A stretch of 53,446 nt of DNA, taken from positions 1-53,446 of the forward strand of contig CAIVGN010000043.1 in NCBI GenBank assembly GCA_903905455.1, written 5' to 3'. The stretch comes from an uncultured Archangium sp. GTDB taxonomy: Bacteria > Myxococcota > Myxococcia > Myxococcales > Myxococcaceae. The notes under the pieces are model-generated. The model searched no databases and had not been told where the DNA came from. It saw only the letters and a list, made by a program, of their open reading frames with translations. Positions 9,803 through 20,347 of this stretch are shown piece by piece. How positions within the stretch are numbered: position 1 is the first letter of the stretch; each line of letters begins with the position of its first letter. Position numbers and translations under genes: made by a program.

Positions 9803-10072
9803 TTACTTCTTGCCCGAGCAGCCCTTCTCACCGGAGCACGACTTCTCGCCAGCCTTGGCCGAGTCGGCCTTCGCCGCGTCGCCCTTGGCGGCGTCCATCT
9901 TCGCGCCCGAACAGCCCTTCTCACCCGAGCACGACTTCTCGCCCATCTTCTTGTCGTCGCCGGCCTTCTTCTTCACGTCGGCCTTCTTGGGGGCGACGGG
10001 CTTGTCCTCGGCAAATGCGGGGGCAGCGATGACGAACGAACCGAGCACAGCGCCGAGCAGCTTCTTGTTCAT
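9803..10072 (-). CDS. Cys-repeat RiPP precursor, bufferin/HvfA-like
   Basis: An 89-residue protein with a clean Sec signal peptide (MNKKLLGAVLGSFVIAAPAFA, cleavage likely before EDK). A Lys/Ala/Asp-rich region follows with two copies of GEKSCSGEKGCSG, near residues 44-56 and 75-87, which hold all four cysteines. Sec-targeted precursors with repeated E-G-K-C-G-like motifs next to DUF692/DUF2063 genes are known copper-binding RiPPs (bufferins, Hvf). Here the repeat unit is EK-x-CSG rather than EGKCG. GGAGA lies about 5-10 bases before the ATG. It is the first gene of the minus-strand cluster, 111 bp below a LysR gene on the same strand. Metal binding is inferred. Confidence 0.85.
   Translation of the reverse strand: MNKKLLGAVLGSFVIAAPAFAEDKPVAPKKADVKKKAGDDKKMGEKSCSGEKGCSGAKMDAAKGDAAKADSAKAGEKSCSGEKGCSGKK
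9812..9850 (-). repeat. 39-bp direct repeat, copy 1, inside the Cys-repeat peptide gene
   Basis: This copy encodes the second GEKSCSGEKGCSG motif of the precursor peptide. It matches 9905-9943 at all but two positions by eye, so the two core motifs arose by recent internal duplication or are kept alike by selection or gene conversion. Confidence 0.85.
9905..9943 (-). repeat. 39-bp direct repeat, copy 2, inside the Cys-repeat peptide gene
   Basis: This copy encodes the first GEKSCSGEKGCSG motif. The repeats are separated by a 61-bp Ala/Lys/Asp-rich spacer that codes for KMDAAKGDAAKADSAKA. Confidence 0.85.
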
Positions 10073-10183
10073 GGGGATCTCCGAGGGAGGGTGCCGGGCC
10101 AGGTATTGGCCCAGAGCGTTGCAACGCTACCGGTACGCGCCACCCGGCCAAGGGGTTTCAGGGGAATTAAATGTCGCGTCGTG

Positions 10184-11062
10184 TCACGCGGGGCACAGGG
10201 GGTGGGCGCGCAGGTGCTCGAGCACCAGGTCGCGGAACGCCGTCACCTTGCGCGGCACGTGCGCCGAGCGGGGGTGCACGAACCACAACGCCCCGGCCAG
10301 CACGCTCCAGCGCGGCACCACGTTGACCAGCTTGCCGGCGGCGACGTCGGCGTGGGCCACGAAGGACGGCAGCGCGCCCACGCCCAGCCCCGCGCGCACG
10401 GCGTGCCAGGCGAACATCACGTCGTCGGCCTTCACCTTGACCCGGGGCTTGAAGGGCAGGGCGCGCGGCGTCGCCTGGAAGCTGACGAAGTCGAAGGCCG
10501 CGAGCTCCTCGAGATTGCGCGGCGTGCCGGACCGCGCGAGGTGGCCAGGCGCCGCGTAGAGCTTGAACTCCAGGGCGCTGAGCTTGCGCGCCACCAGGGT
10601 GGAGTCTTCCAGGCGCCCGCTGATGCGCAGCGCGAGATCGAAGCCCTGGCCCACGAGGTCTTCCGTCTGGTTCGAGAGGTGGACGTCGAGCACCACCGCC
10701 GGGTAGCGCGTGGTGAAGAGCGAGCACAGTTCGGGCAACAGCGTGAGCCCGAAGTCGATGGGCGCGGTCAGCCGCAGCGTGCCCGACGGCGCGTCGGCCT
10801 GCTCCGGGAGCTCCTGCGTGGCGTCGCGCACCATGGCCACCAGGGGCCGGGTCTTCTCGAGGAACGCGGCGCCCGCGGTGGTCAGCCGCACCTGGCGCGT
10901 GGTGCGGTGAAAGAGCTGCACCCCCAGCGACGCCTCGAGGGCCGAGATGCCCCGGCTGACCGACGACTTGGGCAGCGAGAGCCTCCGCGCGGCCTCCGAC
11001 ATGCTGCTGGCCTCGGCGACGGCGATGAACAACGGGAGCTGGTTGAGATCGACGGTCCGCAT
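10184..11062 (-). CDS. LysR-family transcriptional regulator
   Basis: A 292-residue protein starting at the ATG that gives MRTVDLNQLPLFIAVAEASS; the longer upstream reading is antisense to the dioxygenase gene. The N-terminal winged helix-turn-helix is typical (SMSEAARRLSLPKSSVSRGI, residues 20-39), followed by FHRTTRQVRLTTAG and a two-lobed effector-binding domain (DLALRISGRLEDSTLVARK, GVGALPSFVA). The CrgA-like layout resembles LysR regulators that control a divergent gene. It is divergent from the dioxygenase with only 76 bp between start codons, so it probably regulates that gene and itself. It also lies just upstream of the Cys-repeat peptide cluster on the same strand, but the 111-bp gap makes cotranscription uncertain. 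Confidence 0.9.
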   Translation of the reverse strand: MRTVDLNQLPLFIAVAEASSMSEAARRLSLPKSSVSRGISALEASLGVQLFHRTTRQVRLTTAGAAFLEKTRPLVAMVRDATQELPEQADAPSGTLRLTAPIDFGLTLLPELCSLFTTRYPAVVLDVHLSNQTEDLVGQGFDLALRISGRLEDSTLVARKLSALEFKLYAAPGHLARSGTPRNLEELAAFDFVSFQATPRALPFKPRVKVKADDVMFAWHAVRAGLGVGALPSFVAHADVAAGKLVNVVPRWSVLAGALWFVHPRSAHVPRKVTAFRDLVLEHLRAHPLCPA

Positions 11063-11138
11063 GGCGTTCCACCATTGGAACGCAGTTGTGCGAGCGGTGC
11101 CACTGGCGCAACGGTCCATCTGGACGCATGGTGGGGGC

Positions 11139-11984
11139 ATGTCGAAACACGACGCAGGCCTGAGCCGGCGCGAGGTGGTGGTGGGCGGGTTGGGGACACT
11201 CGGAGCAGGAAAGGCAAAGACCATGAAGCAGCCCACGTTGTTCGTCGCCCACGGAGCACCGCCGCTCCTGGACATCCCCAGTTGGGTCGCCGAGCTCAAG
11301 ACCTGGGGCCAGGCGCTGGGCAAGCCGAAGGCCATCCTCATGCTCTCCGCGCACTGGGAAGAGCGCCCGTTCTCCATCGGCGCCACCAGGCCGGTGCCGT
11401 TGATCTACGACTTCTCCGGGTTCCCCAAGCACTACTACCAGCAGCAGTACGCCTCGCCCGGCGCGCCCGAGCTCGCGGCCCGGCTGCGGTCGCTGGTGAA
11501 GGGCGCCGTCGACGAACCCACGCGCGGCCTCGATCACGGTGCCTACGTGCCATTGGTGGCCATGTACCCGGGGGCCGACGTGCCGGTGCTGCAGGCGTCG
11601 CTGCCCACGCTCGACCCCACGGAGTTGATCGCCCTGGGCAGGTCGCTGGCGCCCCTGCGTGACGAGGGCGTGTTGATCATCGGCAGCGGCTTCCTCACCC
11701 ACAACCTGCGCCTCGTCGACTGGTCCGAGAAGTTGCCCACGCCGCAGTGGGCCGCCGAGTTCGACCAGTGGGTCGCCGAGGCCGTGCTCAAGAAGGACGT
11801 CGACGCGCTGGTGCAGTACCGGTCGAAGGCGCCGGGGGTCCAGATCGCCCTGCCCAGCCACGAGCACTTCGTGCCGCTCCTCGTGGCCCTCGGCGCGGCC
11901 CTCGATGACAGCTCCGCTGCGAAGTTCCCCATCGAAGGATTTTGGATGGGCACGCTGACCCGGCGCTCGGTGCAGTTCGGCTGA
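11139..11984 (+). CDS. DODA-type extradiol aromatic ring-opening dioxygenase
   Basis: A LigB/DODA-family protein. Zinc or iron ligand motifs are visible: LFVAHGAPP (His), LSAHWEE (His-Glu), LDHGAYVPL (His) and PSHEHFVPL (His). Family members open catechol-type rings, as in DOPA 4,5-dioxygenase and E. coli YgiD. Two starts are possible. The ATG at 11139 adds SRREVVVGGLGTLG, which resembles a twin-arginine signal. The ATG at 11223 (MKQPTLFVAHG) gives the usual 253-residue cytosolic form and has aggaaagg some 13-20 bases upstream. I give the longer form because Tat-like leaders occur in some relatives, but this is unsettled. Expression is probably controlled by the divergent LysR gene. Confidence 0.85.
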   Translation: MSKHDAGLSRREVVVGGLGTLGAGKAKTMKQPTLFVAHGAPPLLDIPSWVAELKTWGQALGKPKAILMLSAHWEERPFSIGATRPVPLIYDFSGFPKHYYQQQYASPGAPELAARLRSLVKGAVDEPTRGLDHGAYVPLVAMYPGADVPVLQASLPTLDPTELIALGRSLAPLRDEGVLIIGSGFLTHNLRLVDWSEKLPTPQWAAEFDQWVAEAVLKKDVDALVQYRSKAPGVQIALPSHEHFVPLLVALGAALDDSSAAKFPIEGFWMGTLTRRSVQFG

Positions 11985-12133
11985 TTCCTGACGCAAGGGC
12001 TGCGGCGCATTTCCTTCGCCCGCAGCATCTGCGGTTTCGACTTACGTGGGTTCGCGAGCTTGGGCTTGGCGCTTCCCATGCAGAACAGGCCTCCACGCTG
12101 TCGCCGACCTTCGGCTCGGCGTCGGGGGTTCCC

Positions 12134-14931
<2,798 letters not shown>

Positions 14932-14935
<4 letters not shown>

Positions 14936-16923
14936 CCAACACCTTCGGCAACCTGCGCGACCGCGCCCTCAAGCTCCTCGCGACCAGCCCGCCCCAGGAG
15001 GTCGACGGGTTGTTGCAGGAGATGCACGTGCTGCACGCCGAGCTCGAGGTGCAGCAGGACGAGCTGCGCGAGAGCCAGCGCCGGGCCAGCGAGCTCGCCG
15101 CGTACTACCGGCAGCTCTTCTTCGAGTCACCGCTGGCCTTCGTGGTGCTCACCGACGCGGGCAAGGTGCACGAGGCCAACCAGCAGGCGACCTGGCTGCT
15201 GGGCTGGTCCACCGGCGAGACCGCGCTGCCCTTCGCCCAGCACGTGGCCGCCGAGGACCAGAGCGAGTGGACCCGCCTGGTGACCCGCGCGGCCGATTCA
15301 CCGGCGAGCAGCGAGCTGCGCATTCGCCGCGTCGGTGGCGAGCGCCGCCTGTGCCGCGTGACCCTGAGCGCGCGGCCCGGGGGCGGGTGGCTACTGGGCA
15401 TGCAGGACCTCACCGCGCTGCGCGACGCCGAGGCCCGGCAGCGCATCGCCAGCGAGCGCGCCGCCCGCATGCTGCGCGACACGCGCGACGGGGTGCTCTT
15501 CGTCAACGCCGACGTGCGCCTCATCGACGAGGCCAACCAGGCCATCGCCTCGCTCCTGGGCACCACCCCCGAGGCGCTGCGCGGGCGGCCGCTGTCCACC
15601 CTCTTCCCCGCGGACTGCGTGGTGCGCCAGGACCTGCAGCTCAAGCAGGCCGCGCAGATGCGCCCCCCGCCGGCGGTGATGCTCACCTTCTCCGCCGCCG
15701 ATGGCAGCCGGGTGGAGGTCGAGGCCACGCTCGGCCAGCTCGTCGAGGGCCCGGTGCGACTGCTCACGCTCTTGCTGCGCGACGTGTCGGCCCGCGCGCG
15801 CCTGGCCGCCGAGCGCGAGGCCCTCGCCGCGCGCCTCATGGAGTCGCAGAAGCTCGAGGCCGTCGGCCAGCTCGCCGCCGGCGTCGCCCACGACATGAAC
15901 AACATGCTCACGGTCATCCTCTCGTGCGCCAGCGAGCCGCTGCCCGAGACGCCGGCCGAGACCACCGAGGCGCTGGCCGAGGTGCGCACCGCCGCGCTGC
16001 GCGGGCGCGAGCTCACCGGGCGCCTGAGCGCCCTGTTCCGCCAGAAGCCCCTGCGCGAGGCCCGCTTCGACCTGGGCGCGTTGGTGCAGGAGCTGGCCTC
16101 GCTGCTGCGCCGCACGCTGCCTCCGTCGATCCGCATCGAGGTGAAGTCGCCTGCGCGCGCGTGGTGGCTGCTGGGCGACGAAGGCGCGTGGCACCAGGCG
16201 TTGCTCAACCTCGCCATCAACGCGCGTGACGCCATGCCCGAGGGCGGGGACCTGACCCTGGCCTGCCTCGAGCTCCCCTCGGGGCCCGAGCTGGTGGTGG
16301 CCGACACCGGTGCAGGCATGACGCCCGAGGTGATGGCCCGGGCCTTCGAGCCCTTCTTCACCACCAAGCCCACGGGCCAGGGCACGGGCCTGGGGCTGGC
16401 CCACGTGCACGCCGTGGCGCGCTCCCACCGCATGGAGCTGCGCTGCGAGTCGAAGCCCGGCGAGGGCACGCGGTTTCGCATTCAGCTGCGGCTCGCCGAC
16501 GACCCATCGGGGACGCTGCCGGCCGCCGGCGGCAGGCGCAGCGAGCTGCCACGGCTCAAGGGCCGGGTGTTGCTGGTGGACGACGACGCCCTCGCCCGGC
16601 GCGCCACCAGCCGGTTGCTCAAGCGCGGCGGGGCCGAGGTGGTCGAGGCGGCGCACGGCCGTGAGGCCCTCGAGGTGCTCCAGCGCGAGCCGGGCATCCG
16701 GGCGGTGCTCACCGATCTCTCGATGCCGGAGATGGACGGCGAGGTGCTCGCCGCTCAGCTGCGCGAGGTCTCGCCCGCGCTGCCGGTGGTGGTCTTCACC
16801 GGCGAAATCCGCGACGCGCGGCACCAGCGGCTGCTGGAGCTGGGCGTCAAGCAGGTGGTCTCCAAGCCCTTCACCACCGAGGAACTGCTCGGTGCCCTGG
16901 CGGCCCACCTGCCCGCGGCCTAG
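14932..16923 (+). CDS. PAS-PAS hybrid sensor histidine kinase with receiver domain
   Basis: A 663-residue soluble protein starting at the ATG in the ATGA overlap with the CheB-CheR gene ([16 protein letters not shown]). Layout: N-terminal helical segment; PAS 1 (about 60-165, [18 protein letters not shown]); PAS 2 (about 180-290, [17 protein letters not shown]); HisKA with phospho-accepting His near 321 ([16 protein letters not shown]); HATPase with N-box [16 protein letters not shown]1 VADTGAGM, F-box FEPFFTTK and G2 GTGLGLAHV; and a C-terminal receiver ([12 protein letters not shown]) with the phospho-Asp in [11 protein letters not shown] and Lys in VSKPF. No transmembrane segment, so it senses a cytosolic signal, probably together with the coupled upstream protein. 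Confidence 0.92.
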
Positions 16924-17870
16924 GCCTTTCGTTCGAAGCGGGCGCTGATGCCGGCGTGCGTGAAGAGGCGGTCGATGATCGCCTTCTTCGCGGCCCCGTC
17001 GCGCGGCACGCGCGGCGAGTGGCTCCACACCGGCCCGGGCCACGCGGGGTCTCCCAGGGTGCGCACCACGTGGTGCACGTGCAACTGGCGCACGATGTTC
17101 CCCAGGGCGCCCACGTTCATCTTGTCGGCCCGGAACACCGTGGCCATGGCCTCGCACAGCAGCGTCGACTCGAGGGCGAGCGCGCGTTGATCGTCGCCCG
17201 AGAGGTCGAACAACTCGCTGGCCGCGGCGCGCTTGGGCACGAGGAGGAACCAGGGGTAGCGCGCCTCGTTCATCAGCAGCAGCAACGACAGCGCGCTCTC
17301 GCCGGCCACCGAGGTGTCCAGGGCCAGCCGGCTGTCGAGGGTGAACGGCGCGCGCGCGCACAGCGAGCGGAGCAGCGCCCGGCCCTCGGGCCACGTGCCC
17401 AGGCCCGGCTCGGCGTTGAGGTGCCCTTCCTTGCCCACGTCCACCAGCCGGGCGCCCCAGGCCTCGGACAGCTCCTTCGCCCGCGGCATCGAGCAGTACT
17501 CGTCGTTGCGGCTGGCGATGACGATGGCCGGGAAGGGGAGCTTGCCGCGCGGGATGGGCGCGAAGGACTTGAAGGCCTTCGCCCGGCCCTTGCCCTCGAC
17601 GTCGGAGGGCGCCACGAGCAGCGCGCCCACCACGCTGGGCGAGCCGGCCGCCGCGTGCACCGCGAGGATCGACCCCAGGCCATGCCCGCACAGCACCGTC
17701 GGCTCGCCCGTGAGCTTCGCGCGCAGCCGCGTGAGCCAGGGCCCCAGCTCGGGGGTCTCCCAGTCGTCCTGCACCACGCGGGTGATGTTCGCGTCGAGGC
17801 GCTCCCACTGCGTCTGCCAGTGGTTGGGGCCGGAGTCCTGCCAGCCGGGGATGTTCAAGATGCGGGTCAT
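16920..17870 (-). CDS. RBBP9/YdeN-like hydrolase domain fused to a HIT domain
   Basis: A single 316-residue frame holds two families. Residues 1-175 follow the RBBP9/YdeN alpha/beta-hydrolase pattern: [20 protein letters not shown], then [14 protein letters not shown] at the nucleophile elbow, ASRNDEYCS (Asp) and [15 protein letters not shown] (His). The elbow normally reads GHSxG; here the Ser codon is GGC (Gly), so catalysis is doubtful. Residues from about 190 match HIT proteins: [29 protein letters not shown] and the HIT motif QLHVHHVVR followed by [13 protein letters not shown] proteins are nucleotide hydrolases or transferases. It lies 7 bp after the selO stop, same strand. Its stop shares the palindrome CTAG with the convergent kinase gene. 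Confidence 0.85.
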   Translation of the reverse strand: MTRILNIPGWQDSGPNHWQTQWERLDANITRVVQDDWETPELGPWLTRLRAKLTGEPTVLCGHGLGSILAVHAAAGSPSVVGALLVAPSDVEGKGRAKAFKSFAPIPRGKLPFPAIVIASRNDEYCSMPRAKELSEAWGARLVDVGKEGHLNAEPGLGTWPEGRALLRSLCARAPFTLDSRLALDTSVAGESALSLLLLMNEARYPWFLLVPKRAAASELFDLSGDDQRALALESTLLCEAMATVFRADKMNVGALGNIVRQLHVHHVVRTLGDPAWPGPVWSHSPRVPRDGAAKKAIIDRLFTHAGISARFERKA

Positions 17871-17877
17871 CGGTTCC

Positions 17878-19407
17878 TCAGGAGCTGCACGACAGCGCGG
17901 AGCAGCCCGGCTTGGAGCGTGCCCACTCAGGTCGTTTCTGCGCGAAGCGGTCGCGCCCGGGTTGTTCGTCGAAAGGGTGTCGCATCACGTCGAGCAGCTC
18001 GGTCACCGCGCCCGCGTCCCCGGCGTGGGCGGCGTCGATGGCCTCCTGCGCGAGGTAGTTGCGCAGCACGTACTTCGGGTTGACCGCGTTCATGGACGCC
18101 GCGAGCTGCCGGGGCGACGCGGCCTCCTCCCGCGCCTGGCGCCACCACGCCTGGAGCCACGCGAGCCCCGCCGCGAGGTGCGCCTCGCCCGGGGCGCCGT
18201 AGAACGCCTCGCGCAGGGCCTGCGGGAAGTCGGTGGGCTCGGCGGCCGTCACCACCTCGGAGAGCCGGCGGAAGAAGATCGTCATGTCGGTCTCCTCGGT
18301 GGCGAGCCACGAGAAGAGGCCGTGCACCAGCTCCACGGTGCCCTCGCGCGGGGAAAGCCCCAGCTTCGCGGTGAAGCGCCGCCCGGCCTCCGCCTCGAAG
18401 GTGCGCTGGTATTCGAGCAGCGCCGCCTCGATCTTCCCCTCGTCGTCGCCCAGCAGGGGCAGCAGCGCGATGCCCAGCCGCTCGACGTTCCACAGTCCGA
18501 TGCCCGGCTGGTTGCCGAAGCGGTAGCGGCGCTGCTCGGCGTCGGTGGTGTTCGGCGTCCACGACGGGTCGAAGTCGTCGACCCAGCCGTAGGGCCCGTA
18601 GTCGATGGTCAGCCCCAGGATGGACATGTTGTCCGTGTTCATCACCCCGTGCACGAAGCCCACCGCCTGCCAGTGCGCCATCAGCGTCGCCGTGCGCCGC
18701 GCGACTTCGAGCAGCAGCGCCTCGGCGGTGGTGAGGGTGGGGAAGTAGTGGGTGAGGGTGAAGCCGACCAGCTCGCGCAACAACGCGTGGTCTTCGCGCG
18801 AGGTGCACAGCTCGAAGTTGCCGAAGCGCAGGAAGCTCTGGGCCACGCGGCACACGATGGCCCCCGGCTCGGGCGCGGCGCGGCCGTCGTAGAACATGTC
18901 GCGCACCACGAGGTCGCCGGTCTGCACCAACGACAGCGCCCGCGTCGTCGGCACGCCGAGGTGGTGCATCGCCTCGCTGCACAGGAACTCGCGAATGGAG
19001 GAGCGCAGCACCGCGCGCCCGTCGCCCCGCCGGGAGTAGGGCGTGGGGCCCGCACCCTTGAGCTGCAGCTCGAGGTCGTTGAGCTCCCCCAGCCCCATGG
19101 CCCGCCCGTCCCCGAGCTGCCCCGCCCAGTGACCGAATTGGTGGCCTCCGTAGTTCGCGGCGAAGGGCGTCACCCCGGGCGGCGGCGCGTTGCCCGCCAG
19201 CACCGGGACCAGCTCGCGGACCTGCGCCTCGGTCAACCCCAGCTGCGTCGCCACCTCCGGGCTCCAGGCCAGCAGCGTGGGCGCGGACACCGGCGTGGGC
19301 TGCACCGTCGACCACAAGGCCCCCCGCACCTGCCGCGGCTCGTTGAGCGAACTCGGGTCACCTGGCAGCGCGCGGAGGAAACGGGAGGTGAAGGAGGGCA
19401 CCGGCAT
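17878..19407 (-). CDS. selO: SelO/YdiU protein adenylyltransferase
   Basis: A 509-residue pseudokinase-fold enzyme. Hallmarks: FAANYGGHQFGHWAGQLGDGRA near the N-terminal third, ELQLKGAGPTPYSRRGDGRAV (Lys and the inverted-ATP-binding Args), SSIREFLCSEAMHHLGVPTTRAL, FVHGVMNTDNMSILGLTIDYGPYGW (the catalytic Asn/Asp set) and FGNQPGIGLWNVERL. SelO transfers AMP to protein Ser, Thr or Tyr and responds to redox state through a C-terminal Cys pair. The tail here ends KPGCSALSCSS, with Cys in the place where some relatives carry selenocysteine, so the regulatory pair is kept without selenium. First gene of a two-gene operon with the HIT fusion. Confidence 0.96.
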   Translation of the reverse strand: MPVPSFTSRFLRALPGDPSSLNEPRQVRGALWSTVQPTPVSAPTLLAWSPEVATQLGLTEAQVRELVPVLAGNAPPPGVTPFAANYGGHQFGHWAGQLGDGRAMGLGELNDLELQLKGAGPTPYSRRGDGRAVLRSSIREFLCSEAMHHLGVPTTRALSLVQTGDLVVRDMFYDGRAAPEPGAIVCRVAQSFLRFGNFELCTSREDHALLRELVGFTLTHYFPTLTTAEALLLEVARRTATLMAHWQAVGFVHGVMNTDNMSILGLTIDYGPYGWVDDFDPSWTPNTTDAEQRRYRFGNQPGIGLWNVERLGIALLPLLGDDEGKIEAALLEYQRTFEAEAGRRFTAKLGLSPREGTVELVHGLFSWLATEETDMTIFFRRLSEVVTAAEPTDFPQALREAFYGAPGEAHLAAGLAWLQAWWRQAREEAASPRQLAASMNAVNPKYVLRNYLAQEAIDAAHAGDAGAVTELLDVMRHPFDEQPGRDRFAQKRPEWARSKPGCSALSCSS

Positions 19408-19631
19408 GGGTGCTCTCTGTCGCCCTCGCAGGTGGAGCGCAAGCGGCCGTGTGGGGGCGCGGGAAAAAACTGCCCGCAGGGAGGCGGTCTTTGTTGGGCG
19501 TGGTGCGTCAGCCCAGCTCCCTCAGCCGCGCGGCCCGGACCCCGCGTGAACCGGGTGCTCAGTCTTCGGCACCGCGACGGACCTCTGGTGTCGTTCCCAT
19601 GCGCCAGAAGTCCGTCAGTGCGACGGCGGCC

Positions 19632-20327
19632 TCAGTTCCTTCGGCGGAGGAGGACCAGCGGCAGGAGCAGCAGCAGGGACAGCGGCCCGCTCGTGCAGCC
19701 ACAGCCCGCGGCCGGAGTCAGGTCGCCGATCGGCTCCAGGGTGCCTGCGTCGGTGCTCGGCGTTCCCGCGTCCGTGTTCGGCGTGCCTGCGTCGGTGTTC
19801 GGCGTGCCTGCGTCGGGCAGGACGATCTTGAGCGCCGCGCACTGGTAGTAGAAACACGGCGCGCCGTGGGCCGACATGAACTGCATCAACTGCAGCACGC
19901 AGTGATCGCAGCTCATCATCGGCACGGTGATGGTCTGGCTCCAGCCCCCCGCGGGCGTGCTGGTGTGCGACGCGAACAGGCCGTCGGCGAGGGTCGGGTA
20001 CGTGGGGGTGGTCTCCACCGGCGCGCTGATGCAGGCGCCCCCGGTGACTACCGCCGCCGGGGTGTGGAAGTCGGCGTCGCTGGCCGCGATGCCGATGCGG
20101 AAGTGCCCCGGGTGCAAGATCGGCTCGCCCCACGTCACCGTCAACTGCGAGCCCGCCTCGACGGTGGTGATCACGTTCGAGGCGGTGCCCGGCCCGCCAC
20201 ACGGCTCGGCCTTGTTGGGGCTGCCGAAGGTGTCGGTGACCTGGAACGACTCCGGGGCTGTCAGCTTGATGTGCCCGAACGCCGAGGAACCAACGACGAG
20301 GACGAGGACCGCGAGGCGTGAGCGCAT
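19632..20327 (-). CDS. Secreted LPMO-like protein with MYXO-CTERM tail
   Basis: A 231-residue protein; the ATG is chosen because it gives a signal peptide (MRSRLAVLVLVVGSSAFG) whose predicted cleavage leaves His as the first residue (HIKLTAPESF). An N-terminal His is the copper-brace ligand of lytic polysaccharide monooxygenases, and a second His occurs in ILHPGHFRIGI. Several Cys (CGGPG, CDHCVLQ, CFYYQC) suggest disulfides. It matches the myxobacterial 'polysaccharide monooxygenase-like' family as I know it. The C-terminus has DAGTPNT spacer repeats, then AAGCGCTSG, a Leu-rich helix and RRR, the MYXO-CTERM sorting pattern. Oxidative polysaccharide cleavage is inferred from the fold only. Confidence 0.8.
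   Translation of the reverse strand: MRSRLAVLVLVVGSSAFGHIKLTAPESFQVTDTFGSPNKAEPCGGPGTASNVITTVEAGSQLTVTWGEPILHPGHFRIGIAASDADFHTPAAVVTGGACISAPVETTPTYPTLADGLFASHTSTPAGGWSQTITVPMMSCDHCVLQLMQFMSAHGAPCFYYQCAALKIVLPDAGTPNTDAGTPNTDAGTPSTDAGTLEPIGDLTPAAGCGCTSGPLSLLLLLPLVLLRRRN
19738..19811 (-). repeat. 21-bp tandem repeat encoding DAGTPNT units
   Basis: About three and a half copies of a 21-bp unit (gtgcctgcgtcggtgttcggc on the plus strand, last copy diverged) encode DAGTPNT-DAGTPNT-DAGTPST-DAGT. Such units form a flexible spacer between the folded domain and the sorting tail. Copy number of repeats like this often varies between strains. Confidence 0.85.
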
Positions 20328-20347
20328 GAACGTTTGAGTGTGAACGG

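Noticed and set aside
17878-17900. Selenocysteine at the SelO C-terminus
   Set aside because: The codon is for Cys (CSALSCSS) and there is no in-frame TGA followed by a hairpin.
19738-19811. CRISPR-like array
   Set aside because: The repeats are head-to-tail 21-bp units within a coding frame and have no unique spacers.
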